A DNA stretch of 64,000 nucleotides, taken from the NCBI RefSeq assembly GCF_902806685.2, contig NC_048547.1, positions 806,001-870,000 of the forward strand, written 5' to 3'. The notes under the pieces were generated by a model. That model did not search any database and was not told the DNA's origin. It saw only the letters and a program-made list of their open reading frames with translations. Numbering within the stretch: the first letter of the stretch is position 1; every line of letters begins with the position of its first letter. Position numbers and translations under genes: made by a program. Source of the DNA: Maniola hyperantus (lineage: Eukaryota > Arthropoda > Insecta > Lepidoptera > Nymphalidae). Positions 18,800 to 30,021 of the stretch are shown in pieces.

Positions 18800-19360
18800 T
18801 AATAATAACAGGTAACAGCTGGTATCATCATAATGATCAACTCATTGCCAGCTCACCTCTCAAAATGTAGTTTGGCCATAGTCCACCACTCTGTCCAAGT
18901 GCAGATTGACAGACTTCACACACCTTTGAGAACACTATGGAGAACTCTCAGGCATGTAGGTTTCCTCACAATGTTTTCCTTCACGGTTAAAGAAAGTGAT
19001 ACTTAATTGCTTATTAAACAGCTAGTACATATTATAATATAGCAAAAAATGGAAGTGTAGCATACCTACATAAAAATAATAATTACAGGCAACAGTTAGT
19101 ATCATCACACGATCAACTCATTGCCGGCTGACTACTGAGCAGGGGACTCCTCTCAAAACGGGAAGAGTTTGGCCATTGTCCACCACTCTGGCCGAGTGCA
19201 CATTGACAGATTTCACACACCTTTGAGAACACTATGGAGAACTCTCAGGCATTTAGGTTTCCTCACAATGGTTTGGTTCACCGTTAAAGAAAGTGATGCT
19301 TAATTGCATAGTAAACAGCTAGTATGCATAGCAAAAAATTGAAGTGTAGGATACATTAGG
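18800..19360 (-). repeat. Tandem duplication containing two truncated SINE-A copies
   Basis: Unit 1 (about 18800-19075) and unit 2 (about 19076-19360) both contain ACAGG(T/C)AACAG, a SINE-A middle on the minus strand, AAACAGCTAGTA and AGCAAAAAATTGAAGTGTAG-like flanks. Because the non-SINE flanks repeat too, the block was duplicated after the SINE insertion. Neither copy has the tRNA-like head. Confidence 0.75.
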
Positions 19361-20290
19361 TACACCTTTCAACACATCATCATAACAAACTTTCAACGTT
19401 GATAATTTTTATTTCAGCCCATTTCATGAAACCAAGTATATGGAGTCTGCGAGTTAAAAAGATGTTCCGTCACTCATCTACCAAAAATGAACAGTTGTTT
19501 CCTAAACTTAATTTTTATTTAAATGTTATTGAAATAAATATTAATTATGTACAGTACAGAATGAAACATATGTATATATTTTATTATTTTATTTAATAAA
19601 AGTAATTGTTAATTAAGTATCTGATTGAAGTTTTCTTGCTTTTGTTAGGAAATTCTTGCCTTCATCATACTGAGCAGCTGTAGTATGACTTAGTTGTACT
19701 AGTACTACCTGAAAAATGAAATTTATAATCTATAGGTATAAATAGTTCAAAATTAGTTTTCAGTCCCTATTTATATCAATTTCAATGCAGTCTTCACCAT
19801 AACAATTATAAAATCATTTTTTGAGGTTTGCATATTCTTTGGCTAAAATCTATAGAGTACTTATACTTTGAATTAGCTCAGACTAGACATAGTTAAAACA
19901 TAATACTTTAAGCACAGATATGTATAGAGAGCATACTTTGACTTTGCTCTGACGTAAGTTTCAGTTAAAACGAGACAGATTTATGCCAATGATATAACTC
20001 TGTCTCTTTTATCAGTATCTTAAGTCTATGCAAAGTCAGAGATCTATAGATTTCAAACTAAATAAAGGTTGAGTCTATAGATTTCTGTATTAATTTGTAG
20101 AATTATAGGAATGTGTAGAAAACTTTAGTCCGTTTTCAATAAAATAGATCTAGAAAAGATAAAAGAAATCAAATTATTTTTTGACGTTATTTCTCTTCTA
20201 ACTATGGGTTCCATACCTCAAAAGGAACCATTATAGGATCACTTTAGGTACTAGAAGTACCCTATATACTTCTTGTGACCTAAAGGCAGG
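19361..20290. other. Stretch without recognised feature
   Basis: Only short frames occur. The 65-codon frame at 19399 has no domain or codon pattern that would support a gene. Confidence 0.4.
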
Positions 20291-20295
20291 TAGCT

Positions 20296-20465
20296 AGGTC
20301 AGTACATCATCATCATCATCATCATTATCAATCCATCGCCGGGTCACTACTACTGAGCACGGGTCACCTCTCCGAATAAGGTGTTTTGGCCATAATCTAC
20401 CACACTGACCAAGTGCGGATTGGCAGACTTCACACATTTTTGAGGATGTTATGGAGAAGTCCTAG
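20296..20465 (-). mobile_element. SINE-A, 3' half
   Basis: A run of CATCAT, CCATCGCCGGGTCACTAC, GTGTTTTGGCCATAATCTAC and AGACTTCACACATTTTTGAG. It stops at GGAGAAGTCC and lacks the head. Confidence 0.7.
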
Positions 20466-20739
20466 CTTTTCTCTCTCTCTTCTGTACATATTATGTAAAT
20501 GTAAAAATATAAACTGACTGACTGACATCAGCATATAAGCTGCTGACTCCTGAGTCTAGTAATTTATTAAGCTGCTGAGTTTAAAAACTTGAGAATTTGC
20601 ATGTAAGGAACGTTTACTTTAAGTACCTATATAGACCACTACGACATAATTTTCAGATACTTACATAGGTACTTATTCCACCCGAACAAAGCTGGGGCAG
20701 GTACAACTCAGGCAGGTCAGCTAGTTAACCTGAAATGTG

Positions 20740-20838
20740 ATACCCATATGGGTATGGGTATACCTATATAGGTATACCCATACCCATATGGGTATACCTA
20801 TATAGGTATACCCATATGGGTATGGGTATACCTATATA
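20740..20838. repeat. Palindromic tandem array
   Basis: Alternating CCCATATGGG and TACCTATATAGGTA palindromes joined by TATA/TACC spacers for about 100 bp. Each part is self-complementary, so the tract can extrude cruciforms in several registers. Confidence 0.85.
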
Positions 20839-20839
20839 A

Positions 20840-21715
20840 CTCAACAAGATCCTATCATGATATGTTTAGGAATTACAAGATGTATCTACTAGGTACTTCT
20901 CAACTAAAACTTATCAGATGATTAAAGTGAACCCAGGCTATGTCAGTTAGTTGTAGTTATCTATACTGTACTGTAGCTAGTATAAGTACCTACTTATGCA
21001 TGTAATAGGTAGTCTTTCAAGCAGGTATCTACTGAGTTGAAAATAAAGAAGTAACTGGGTACTACTCAAGTACTTAGTTCAATACTAGGGGTATGTAAGT
21101 ATAAGACATAACTAAATGTAAAATCTGTTAATTTAGCCTATAAATAAACCTTTAGGTGAACTCATTAAGATTTTAGAACTTAAACTTTATTATAAGTACC
21201 TACTCTACCACCACACTTATTCTGCTTTATTTTTGATATGTTTAGCAATAAGTAGTAGGTAGTAGGAATTAATCTCATTGATAATGATAACAAGGCATCA
21301 AGTTTTACCTTGGCATACCTAATTAGCAAAGATTTTGTTAACACTAATATTTAGGTAGCTGCCTATGCAAGTTTTTGTCTCTGGGTATGTTCCTTTATGC
21401 ATCTAACCTAGTTGGGCACAGAGATTTTTCACAAGGACACATACTAGTGAAGGATATACTTATAGGCTACTTTTATTAGGTAGGTAGGTAAGCTAAGTAC
21501 CTACAGAAAAGTATCCTAGTCCCACAGGATTTTCGAACAACTGCCACTTGCTAGTTAAGAAATAAGGAGACTTAAGGATCTTAGGTTTGCCTTGCTGAAG
21601 CCGCCAGGATGTCTGTGGAGGTGTCTGATACTCTTAGACAACAAAGTAGATAACCAACCTAATTATTTTTTGCGAATTAACGACGAGCCAGAGAAACCAC
21701 GTATATTTCCATTTT
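20840..21715. other. Stretch without recognised feature
   Basis: AT-rich, with many short TACCTA/TAGGTA motifs that also recur elsewhere in the window. No gene seen. Confidence 0.4.
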
Positions 21716-21719
21716 ATAA

Positions 21720-22098
21720 AGTTTAAATTAAATTAAAACACTTAAAAGACACTTTTTTTATCTTAAATATAACAATTCTAAACTCAAATAAAAATATTTC
21801 TTTCAAAACACGTCCATTTTGCCATTTAAGCAGACTCTTTAAATTTAGTGGGCACCTCGCGAGGTCCACTCTAATTTTAGAAAATTTTAGGTTGACGTTT
21901 CTTAATTTAGGCATTTAGTTCGTGCAACAGAATAACTTTTGCTCTTTAAAATCTAAATTGAATAGTTTAGTGCTGTCAAATTCAATTTTAGGTTAGACCT
22001 GTCATTTAAGTGGGTTTTCAGAATAACACACCTTTCTAAGTCTAATATTAGACATTTTAAAATTAGAAAACCGCCTAGAGAATCGGCCCCAATGTAAC
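21720..22098 (-). mobile_element. MITE-F-type right end and AT-rich body
   Basis: The end, read on the minus strand, is TTACATTGGGGCCGATTCTC followed by TAGGCGG and TTTTCTAATTTTAAAATG. The rest is AT-rich with repeated CTAAAATT(G/T) words. A 63-codon minus-strand frame here is low-complexity. Confidence 0.4.
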
Positions 22099-22099
22099 G

Positions 22100-22720
22100 C
22101 CATATCATCATCTCGACATAAACGCCATGAACTATTCAATGAAACAATTTCCACGTCATGCAATACCAACGGTATTTCGATTAAGACGTCAAACTGTCGG
22201 TCTGAGGCGATTGATCCGTCAATCTCCGCTACTGGTAACAGTAGGTACCTACCTATTATACATATATTTGGATAGATGCAACTGGTGTGGGTATGCCATA
22301 TATAATTATGCTGGCCATATAGTCATATGGCTGAGAACAGTGAATATGTCATTCAATGTTCTCAGCGTACATATTCAAAATCCTTTGATCTTTTATCGTT
22401 TTGTATTTTATGTCTTTTTTCTTGTACCTTTATTTGTATTTAAATTTATTATTAATCATCTAGTTAGTGTAAGTGGCACTGCCGTTCTAATTAGATATAA
22501 AATAAATAAATAAATAAAATAAAATAAATAGTATTGAGTCATAGGCCTTTGAAATGTGAGGGTCACATGATTAACTTAATTAAGCTGGAATAGATTTTTT
22601 TTAGAAGCTGTGTGTTTTAATTTTGTCTGTGTGTATTAGTTGACGGTAGGTACATGCATGGGCACGTAGACGGTGGAAGTAAACTAGGTGACCCACCTTA
22701 TTTGCTCTGTATTTAAAAAA
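22100..22720. other. Stretch without recognised feature
   Basis: Contains a 128-codon plus-strand frame (22127-22513) with a hydrophobic C-terminal half and no family resemblance. Composition follows the surrounding AT-rich DNA and it ends in a TAAA tract. I do not call it coding. Confidence 0.35.
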
Positions 22721-22721
22721 A

Positions 22722-22927
22722 ACCGGCCAAGTGCGAATCAGAATCTTACTTAGAAAATTAAAAATACTAGTCATTAATTCATGAACACAGTTTAATTTTT
22801 TTTGTGTGATCTAACCCTAAATTCACGGTTTTCAGATTTTTCCCCGAATGTCAGCTATAAGATCTACCTACCTGCCAAATTTCATGATTCTAGGTCAACG
22901 GGAAGTACCCTGTAGGTTTCTTGACAG

Positions 22928-22971
<44 letters not shown>

Positions 22972-23020
22972 CAAAGTGATCCTATAAGGGTTCCGTTTTT
23001 CCTTTTGAGGTACGCAACCC
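22722..23020 (-). mobile_element. Family R repeat, internally deleted
   Basis: Minus-oriented copy from ACCGGCCAAGTGCGAATCAG to AGGGTTCCGTTTTTCCTTTT. An ACAG microsatellite (22924-22970) replaces the GTCT run of the plus-oriented copies. Confidence 0.7.
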
Positions 23021-23024
23021 TAAA

Positions 23025-23160
23025 AAACAACAAACAATAAAATAACAGAAACAACAAAAAATATTATAAATAAACTAACGAAAACAGAAAATAAAATAAC
23101 AGGAACAACAAAAAATAAAATAAACAACAGAAATATAAAGTAATAGAAACAACTATCGAT
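23025..23160 (-). mobile_element. LINE-K 3' untranslated fragment
   Basis: AACAACAAAAAATATTATAA, AAATAACAGGAACAACAAAA and AACAACAGAAATATAAAGTA match the 3' region of LINE-K at 2409-2547. No coding part is present. Confidence 0.55.
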
Positions 23161-23213
23161 AGAATAACAGAAAAAAAACTTGCTTATTATTATTATTATT
23201 ATGTTTTTGTCCT

Positions 23214-23362
23214 GCAAATTGCTATTGCGCTGGAACCATGTCTCATTAACATCGAAATGAAGTCATTTTGACGTCAGCCGAAATAAAAATATACCATCAG
23301 CTTGAAACTTCAGTCTAGTGCTGACGTCACTAAAATGGCGGCCACGCGCATTAGCAATTTGC
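23214..23362. mobile_element. Short MITE with GCAAATTGCTA ends
   Basis: GCAAATTGCTATTGCGC at the left and GCGCATTAGCAATTTGC at the right are inverted repeats (16 of 17). The interior contains two GACGTCA-type palindromes. No target duplication is evident. Confidence 0.7.
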
Positions 23363-23743
23363 GGTACTTATAACACATAAATTTTCATTCAGCTGGTATA
23401 CAACGTATCGACGTTTAGATTTGAATTTCATAATTGTTTAGAAACCTTTGATCTATCGCGTACACACACAAGCGCAAAAGTAATAATTCGACGTTTCAAC
23501 TGCGGCCATCGAATGAGTAATTCGCAATTAATTTTTATTTATTGACGGCCCGTCTAAATTGGACACGACGCACCCAATTGACATGGGAATGGGTTTTTTT
23601 ATTTATTGCGCGATTGTTTTGCGCAATTACTTTGAATTATTGCTATGCAGGAGCTTTGTTTTGTCGAATGGTACCTATACGTTTAGGTCAAGACTATACC
23701 TATTTTAGCAAAATTATGGCCACTTCTATTTTTACAATATAAT

Positions 23744-23900
23744 AATAATAAAGCTTTATTTAATTCCATACAAAGTTTTTGACATTGTACGGGAGCGGTG
23801 TGCAGGCTCGACCGTACCAAAGGGGAGATCTCCCACCGAGCGGTTTGTTGTGCTCGGTAGCGCCAGCTGGGCCGACGGTTGTATCTTGAAACTTCTATAT
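23744..23900 (-). mobile_element. Probable LINE 3' end
   Basis: Opens with AATAATAATAAAGCTTTATTT, a tail/polyadenylation-like block seen at lepidopteran LINE 3' ends, then CGGGAGCGGTGTGCAGGCTC. No coding frame was recovered. Confidence 0.4.
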
Positions 23901-24169
23901 ATACACCAGATTGCAGAACACTCTGTTAGTGCGAGTACTATCGGCGGTACATTTGTTCGGGACTATGTCATCGATTGAACAGCGCCATCTAGTTTCTATT
24001 GTGGCAACCGCCACAACATAAAGTTACGGTGAGTAAGTACTTAAAAAAATTATGATTAGTAGTTAGTTAATATTATAAAATAAAATTAGGGTTAGTATGT
24101 TAGTATTACAAATTATTTACATAAGTAGGTCTAATTATATTATAATGTAAAATTAAAGTTTTTGTATGG

Positions 24170-24390
24170 ACCCCCTTCGGGTAAAAGCCTCCTCCAAGGA
24201 TTTCCACTTGGCTCTATCTTTAGCTGAGGCTAGCCACCTTCGACCCGCTATCGCCACTATTTCGTCTACCCCTGGCATATGGCTCTGCCTCTGGCTCTGG
24301 TGCCTCTTGGTCCCGACCATCTAACTGATCTTCTGGTCCATCTATCGTCACCGCATCTAGCCGCGTGATCTGCCCACCTCCATTTCATTT
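24170..24390 (-). pseudogene. RTE-type LINE C-terminal fragment
   Basis: The minus strand near 24240-24175 reads RWLASAKDRAKWKSLEEAFT, the characteristic last block of RTE-type polyproteins. The preceding codons (24390-24245) hold a Pro/Glu/Arg-rich linker with GRDQ. It is cut off at about 24390, so no catalytic domain remains. Near it at 24440 a differently oriented RTE-X piece begins. Confidence 0.7.
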
Positions 24391-24434
24391 TTACAATATA
24401 GATGTACGAATTGTTTTATTTTTAGGGTAGATCA

Positions 24435-24645
24435 TGGGCAGAAAGGGCACATAGTTCGACGTTGGGGCCCCAAGGTGCTGGAATGGCGACGTACGAATTG
24501 GAAGACCCTCCTCTAGGTGGACGGACGACATCGGCGAGTCGCATGGAGCCGCTGGATTCAGGAGGCGCAAGACCGTGGCGTGTGGAAGTCCCGACAAGAT
24601 ACCTATGTCCAGCGTTGGACGTCTATCAGTTGTTGATGATGATGA
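24435..24645 (+). pseudogene. RTE-X fragment
   Basis: GGGCACATAGTTCG, TGGGGCCCCAAGGTGCTGGA, GGTGGACGGACGACATCG, GTGGCGTGTGGAAGTCC and CGTTGGACGTCTATC with a GATGATGATG tail. This is the 3' terminus of RTE-X (see 49078-49505 for the readable protein). Frame breaks are present. Confidence 0.65.
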
Positions 24646-24752
24646 TGGACAGGAATAAAGCTAAAGTTATCTTTATACATCAAATAAATAAAAAAAGGCA
24701 AATATAATATAATTGTAAGTTACCAACCGCGTAAGTTGAAAACATTATTTTA

Positions 24753-24981
24753 ACTAGCTTATGCTCGAGACTTCGTTCGCATAAACTACACAAATTTTAA
24801 ACCCTATTTCACCCCCTTAGGGGTTGAATTTTCAAAAATCGTTTCGTAGTGGATGCGTACCTACGTCATTATAGCTATTTGGATGCCAAAAAGCCCGAAC
24901 CGTCAAGTAGTTTGAGCTGTGCGTTGATAGATCAGTCAGTCAGTCAGTCAGTCACTCATCTTTTCCTTTTATATATTTAGA
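24753..24981 (-). mobile_element. Helitron-like element H1, full copy
   Basis: Minus-strand copy: ACTAGCTTATGCTCGAGACT at the left and TTCCTTTTATATATTTAGA at the right, with all internal blocks. Confidence 0.8.
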
Positions 24982-25275
24982 TATGTCTTTGAGAAAGATG
25001 TGTTCAAGTATACACACATAAATAAGAATCAAACATAAAAGTAAAACAGACATAAATAAGAATCGATCCATGACTCGTGAATTATAAGTAGAACTAAAGT
25101 TAACTGACGCCAGTCAGACTACAAGTTACATCAATTATACATCAATTGCTATTAGATTAGTAGCTTAAACAGAGCTTCTTTATAATTAAAAAATTGCAGT
25201 AAATAACAGACCTGATGAAAAGACCAAGAGACGGTAGTTAGATATCAAAAACTAAACTGAACTAATTCATTAATT

Positions 25276-25460
25276 TGAGCCTCAATAGCTCAACCGGTAT
25301 AGGAGTGGACTGAAAACTGAAAGGTCGACGGTTCAAACCCTGCCCGTTGCACTATTGTCGTACCTACTCCTAGCACAAGCCTGACGCTTAATTGGAGAGG
25401 AAAGGGGAATATTAGTCATTTAATATGGCTAATATTCTTTTTAGAAAAAAAAAAAAAATA
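25276..25460 (+). mobile_element. SINE-B, full copy
   Basis: GAGCCTCAATAGCTCAACCG, GGACTGAAAACTGAAAGG and GTTCAAACCCTGCCCG, then the body and an A-rich tail. The D-arm region is the least degraded of the four copies. Confidence 0.85.
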
Positions 25461-25477
25461 TTTTGTTGAAGTATATT

Positions 25478-25650
25478 TCACTAGCAACCCGCCCCGGCTT
25501 CGTACGGGTAGCTTACTACGATTTTTGTAGGGATGTTTTGTAGGAATTGCGCCTGCCAGGGATCGACCTCAGGATCCCCGCTTATAGGACCCCATGCCCT
25601 CACCACTGCGCTAGAAAGGTCGTCGGGTGTTTGCTTTTTTTTTAAGAAGA
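25478..25650 (-). mobile_element. Helitron 3' end joined to SINE-D (tRNA-like)
   Basis: ACTAGCAACCCGCCCCGGCT is the complement of a Helitron CTAGT end, as also seen at 45145. Next, the minus strand of 25539-25640 reads CTAGCGCAGTGGTGAGGGC (A box) and GAGGTCGATCCCTGGC (B box), a tRNA-like SINE head unlike SINE-A or SINE-B. Confidence 0.6.
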
Positions 25651-25654
25651 AATT

Positions 25655-26660
25655 GTGCACCTGTCTCTTATAAAATAAATAAATAAAAAAGCCTTTATTC
25701 TAATGCGTTACAAATAATAAAATAAAAAATTTAAACAATCTTACATTTCGTTTCCCTTAGTCCATTAGCAATCAAATTAGCAATCAAATAATAATAATAA
25801 TTCATATTTTAAGTACCTATAATTTTATTCTTTTTTCCCTTCATAAAGTTGTCATTAAATCATAAAGTATAAATTAATATTAGTTAATTACGCAAATTAC
25901 GAGTCAGATACAATGATTATTATTATTAAAATTAATTTACGTGGGTTATTTTATTACAATAATACATTAATATTAACAAACCACTACAATTCTAAATCAT
26001 GTCAATAATAATAGAGGTCAATTATGTGTATATTTGAAAGTAACAATTTTTATGTCAGTCAACGATAAATAAAATAAAATAAAATTATAAAATTTAACCT
26101 CGGATAATTTTCAATTTACGTATTAGTCACCTGTCTCTTACACTAGCAATAATGTCGTGACAGCCTGTGGTCAAATCGTGACTCTTTGACGTGCGCAAAT
26201 AAACGCAGCAGTAATCGATAAATATACATTAACTAAGACAATCGCGGCGGATACTGTCGCGTTATCAGCTGCACAATAAATTACTGCTAATAATTTAAAT
26301 AAGTATGATAATATTACAGGGAACATAAATTACAAATAATTGTATAATTTGTTTGAATTCATTACAATATTAGTTTTCTTTTACTAGTTCCACCGCACTG
26401 GGTCAATATGTACCTATATTGTGACCAGCGGCGTGACTCGCTAACTCAGTGATAAACACAATAGCTACGAGCTAAATTGACATTTATTTTTAATTCATTG
26501 AAGATTTTCTACGAAAATTTATTTTAATATCACTCGGTTAGACAGTATTAAAAACCAACCAATGTCAAAATATGAGGTTAGTGGCTATCATTTAGTTAGA
26601 GTTAGCGAATAACACCGCAGGAAACTATATTATCTATCTTGGCTGGCACGGAGAAATTAG
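25655..26660. other. Stretch without recognised feature
   Basis: Strongly AT-rich with no frame above background. AATAAATAAAAAAGCCTTTATTC at 25676 resembles a retroposon 3' tail, but nothing readable follows it. Confidence 0.4.
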
Positions 26661-26684
26661 AAGCAGCTATTCTTACCGGTTGCT

Positions 26685-26875
26685 TTGGTTCTTCACCGTC
26701 CTTCACCATCACGGTGAACATCGTGAGGAAACCTGCTTGCCTGAGAGCTCTCCATAATGTTCTCAAAGGTGTGTGAAATCCGCACTTGACCCGCGTGGTA
26801 GACTGTCATCCAAAATCCTTCTCATTCTGAGGGGAGACCCGTGCTCTGAAGTGAGCCGGCGCGGCGATGGGTTAG
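26685..26875 (+). mobile_element. SINE-A, 3' two thirds
   Basis: CGGTGAACATCGTGAGGAAA, GCCTGAGAGCTCTCC, AAAATCCTTCTCATTCTGAG and GTGAGCCGGCGCGGCGATGG. It is followed directly by a tail-T copy in the other orientation. Confidence 0.7.
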
Positions 26876-27012
26876 TCAAAGTCAAAGTCAAAGTCAAATG
26901 ATTTATTCAAAATAGGTAATAAATTACTCTTATTGATTGTCTGGTATAGTGTTAGATTTGTAAGATAATATAGTGGTGATAATTATAACGCAAACTTAAA
27001 ACTAAAGCTAAA
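26876..27012 (-). mobile_element. tail-T repeat
   Basis: Four GTCAAA units, then ATGATTTATTCAAAATAGGT and GCAAACTTAAAACTAAAGC. Confidence 0.65.
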
Positions 27013-27180
27013 GGTTGATGATGACTCTGGTTCTTCTATGGATCTCCTCGTTCTTAATTTGATCACTTGAAACTCCAAGCATATAGCTCTGTGCATCGCC
27101 CGCTGAGTGACTCTGAGCTTTCTTATGGGGCCCATAGTTAGCGACCATGTCTTCGTGTTTTATACAGGTTAGCAGTTTTA
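27013..27180 (-). pseudogene. RTE-X fragment
   Basis: The minus strand corresponds to the block reading GLIRKLRVTQ, AMERAMLGVSL and RNEEIRR in better copies. Here the codons are damaged (for example GAGTCACTCAGCGGGCGATG is kept but the frame shifts). It carries no catalytic residues. Confidence 0.6.
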
Positions 27181-27235
27181 TTGTGGTCTGAAAATAAAAA
27201 CAGTTAAATAAGTTACTTTCAAGCTTTAACGTCAC

Positions 27236-27520
27236 AGTGGTACTGATTCTGAGCACAGCTAAATTTTAGAGTATTCGCATCCTCTTCTTGCAAATATAAT
27301 ATGAACAGGACAAACACAGTGTGACAGTTTTAAATTTAAGTTATTTAGAGCTGTCAAACCTATTGACTTTAGCTGCCAGTCGCGAGCGCCTTGTTTAAAT
27401 AGAGCGCACTAAAATTTAGAGTATTTTTTAGCAATATTAAAAAGAAAAAGATGCTATTACCCTAAATTTAATTTAAACTTTTAGCGAAAGATCGAAACAG
27501 AATCGACAATATTGCAATTC
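27236..27520. mobile_element. MITE-F, best copy
   Basis: Left end GGTACTGATTCTGAGCACAG, then CTAAATTTTAGAGTATTCGC. The right end, read on the minus strand, is TTGTCGATTCTGTTTCGATC. The sub-terminal blocks (GCATCC and GATGCTATTA) are inverted too. No clear target duplication was found. Confidence 0.55.
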
Positions 27521-27609
27521 AAATAAAGCTATTTTACAATAATCTTTATGGCAGTACCTAGCAATCTAAATGACTACAAAAGGTAGAGAAACTTCTGCTA
27601 ACTGTTCTG

Positions 27610-27898
27610 TACCCGTAGTACAAGATTTTACGTCTCACCAAACCAAACCAAATTCGAGAGTCGAAATACTGCCGCGTTACAATAAACTGGATCTTAAATG
27701 CCTTGTTTTAAAGCTCAAGTTTGTCTACACTTCTACAGCCAGCGCTCCAAGCGGAAACATTGCGAAATTAAAATCAGTGGCATTGAATATTTGACTTCAA
27801 TTCAAGGCTGTTTAGGTCCATTTTACTGTAATGCGAAAGTATTTCGACTCTCGAATTTGGTTTCGTTTGGTGAGACGTAAAATCTTGTACTACGGGTA
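27610..27898 (+). mobile_element. MITE-E, intact 289-bp copy with CTG duplication
   Basis: Begins TACCCGTAGTACAAGATTTT and ends with its inverse. The inverted repeats extend about 95 bp per side (ACGTCTCACCAAACCAAACC, GAGAGTCGAAATACT, GTTACA(A/G)TAAA) around a unique core. CTG lies immediately outside both ends (27607-27609, 27899-27901). A second 289-bp copy is at 29007 and the same arms enclose the LINE at 36.2-42.2 kb. A 3-bp CWG target is known for PIF/Harbinger relatives, but the terminal bases do not let me assign a superfamily. Confidence 0.88.
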
Positions 27899-28364
27899 CT
27901 GAGCAGCATTACTGCCAATTTTCGAATCGTAAACAACAAGATCTGCAGTTAGGCAGTACTTAGTGCGCAATTATAGTGAAAGTACGCTACATAAATCAAA
28001 TGGAGCCCAATGAGCTGAAGCAGTGGTTACAGATTTTGATTTATGTCTTTGGGCGCTGGTAAAGTCAGCCAGCGCTTGCAAGGGGTACTTAGTGTCACGA
28101 TTTCGTCGATTTTATATTCTGTGGTACAGTTCTCGCAATAATTTTTGTATGCTCTGTACGTTTTGTTATAGCAACACTGACTTGTGCCTGATTGGCCAAA
28201 TTAAAATAATCCCGTTTGCCACGCAAATCCTTTGGCCAATCAGAGCCGGACGAAGTCGCGGACATCGTCTAGTAAAAAATAAATTTAGTCAAACAGACTT
28301 TATTCCATCGGTACAATGCTTGAATTTCAGGTGCAAGAATGACGATCTCGCACCGAAAAGTGTA

Positions 28365-28515
28365 GCCTGAAGACCTCCCACTAAGTGGATGGATGACACC
28401 AGACGAGTCGCAGGGAGCTGCTGGATTCAGGCGGCGCAAGATCATGACATGTGGAAGTCCCTACAAGGGACCCATGTCCAGCTGTGGACGTCTATCGGTC
28501 GATGATGATTATCGG
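28365..28515 (+). pseudogene. RTE-X 3' fragment
   Basis: AGACCTCCCACTAAGTGGAT, GGATGACACCAGACGAGTCG, GTGGAAGTCCCTACAAGG and TGGACGTCTATCGG with GATGATGAT. This is the last 150 bp of RTE-X only. Confidence 0.65.
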
Positions 28516-28964
28516 TTGATATGATTTCTTTCTTTCTTTCTTTCTTTCGAAAGAATTTGATCACTACACTACAATAAACCTTAAAGCTAATTAAATCAAT
28601 CTACATAATTAAACTGATATGTAAGTAAAAAAAATGATATACATATATACGTGTGACCAAATATAGGTCTCCCACTCAGCTTCATGCTGCAGCGCTGGTT
28701 TCCATGATGATGACAATGGAACGTCCCTGCCTCATGTACACTTGGCCAGTTATTGTTCTACTTACAGCTGTTTATACATCAATAAAGGGTGATAAAGGTA
28801 ATTCGATTATATGCGATAAGGCGTCCTAGTTTAAAGCTAGTAATTTATGGAGCGGGGATGCCCGCAGACGATAAATCCTCGATACCATATAAATTTCAAT
28901 AAATATAATCCGGCTGTAAACTATTGTGGGGCAACTTTTCATAATTTATTGCTTCGTAATCTAA

Positions 28965-29477
28965 TCTAATAAATATAAAAGGAAAAAGTGACTGACTGAC
29001 TGACTGTACCCGTAGTACAAGATTTTACGTCTCACCAAACCAAACCAAATTCGAGAGTCGAAATACTTTCGCGTTACAGTAAAATGGACCTAAACAGCCT
29101 TGAATTGAAGTCAAATATTCAATGCCACTGATTTTAATTTCGCAATGTTTCCGCTTGGAGCGCTGGCTGTAGAAGTGTAGACAAACTTGAGCTTTAAAAC
29201 AAGGCTGTTAAGATCCAGTTTACTGTAACGCGGAAGTATTTCGACTCTCGAATTTGGTTTGGTTTGGTGAGACGTAAAATCTTGTACTACGGGTACTGAT
29301 CTATCAACGCGCAGATCAAACTACTGGACAGATCAGGCTGAAATTTGGAATGCAGATAGCTATAATTATGACGTAGACATCCGTTAAGAAAGGATTTTTG
29401 AAAACTCAACCTCTAACGGGGTAAAATAGGGGTTTGAAATATGTGTAGGCCACGCGGACAAAGTCGCGGGCTTAAGA
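28965..29477 (+). mobile_element. Helitron-like H1 interrupted by MITE-E
   Basis: TCTAATAAATATAAAAGG and the CTGA run (28965-29006) are separated by 289 bp from CTGATCTATCAACGCGCAG and the rest of H1 (29296-29477). The 3' end reads GCGGGCTTAAG, so the CTAGT terminus is lost. Removing the MITE and one CTG restores a normal H1 sequence. Confidence 0.85.
29007..29295 (-). mobile_element. MITE-E, 289 bp, nested in H1
   Basis: Same length and ends as 27610-27898 but inverted. CTG flanks both ends (29004-29006, 29296-29298). The H1 host shows the empty-site sequence directly, which proves the 3-bp duplication. Confidence 0.92.
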
Positions 29478-29479
29478 TA

Positions 29480-30015
29480 TCAGTGTTTATATACCGCATC
29501 GTACAGGAACACTAAATTGCTTGGCGATACGGATTTGCCACTAGGGGGACTACGGCCGTGGCTAGTTAGTAGTTACCTAGCCGCGGCCGTAGTCTCCCAC
29601 CAGTGACCAGACATGTTCCTATGAGTCGAGGTTATGTCTAGGTATTATTTTGCAACCGTATTAGGAGAATATCAAATTGTTGTTGTAAAAAATAATCGTA
29701 TTATTGCTTCGATTAACTCGATTAATCTTTAGCATTGGTTTTTCCATTATTCATATTTTATTCACAGAAAATGATAAAGCGATACTGGGGACATTCGCTG
29801 ATAGATTTATTATTATTGATCGCTGTGTTCTATTGTTGGAATCGTTTAAATTTATAATGGTAGGTAATTAGCATGTTTCATTGCGAGACTATTAACTACC
29901 TATTAAGCGAATATTGAATTACAGAAATAATGTAATCGATATCTTTACTGAAAATGGCTCTAGTCTAAGATTTTTTTCATATTATTTGAACTTTTTTGTA
30001 AAATATTAAGTAAAG
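29480..30015. other. Stretch without recognised feature
   Basis: Contains GACTACGGCCGTGGCTAG paired with CTAGCCGCGGCCGTAGTC (29548-29596), an inverted repeat around TTAGTAGTTAC. Otherwise unremarkable. Confidence 0.45.
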
Positions 30016-30021
30016 CTAATT

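Noticed and set aside
17922..22098. A single 4.2-kb DNA transposon with MITE-F ends
   Set aside because: The end similarity is only moderate, no transposase lies inside and no flanking duplication is seen, so two separate copies are equally likely.
22127..22513. 128-codon frame with a hydrophobic end
   Set aside because: AT-driven hydrophobicity, no signal of a family, and it terminates in a TAAA tract.
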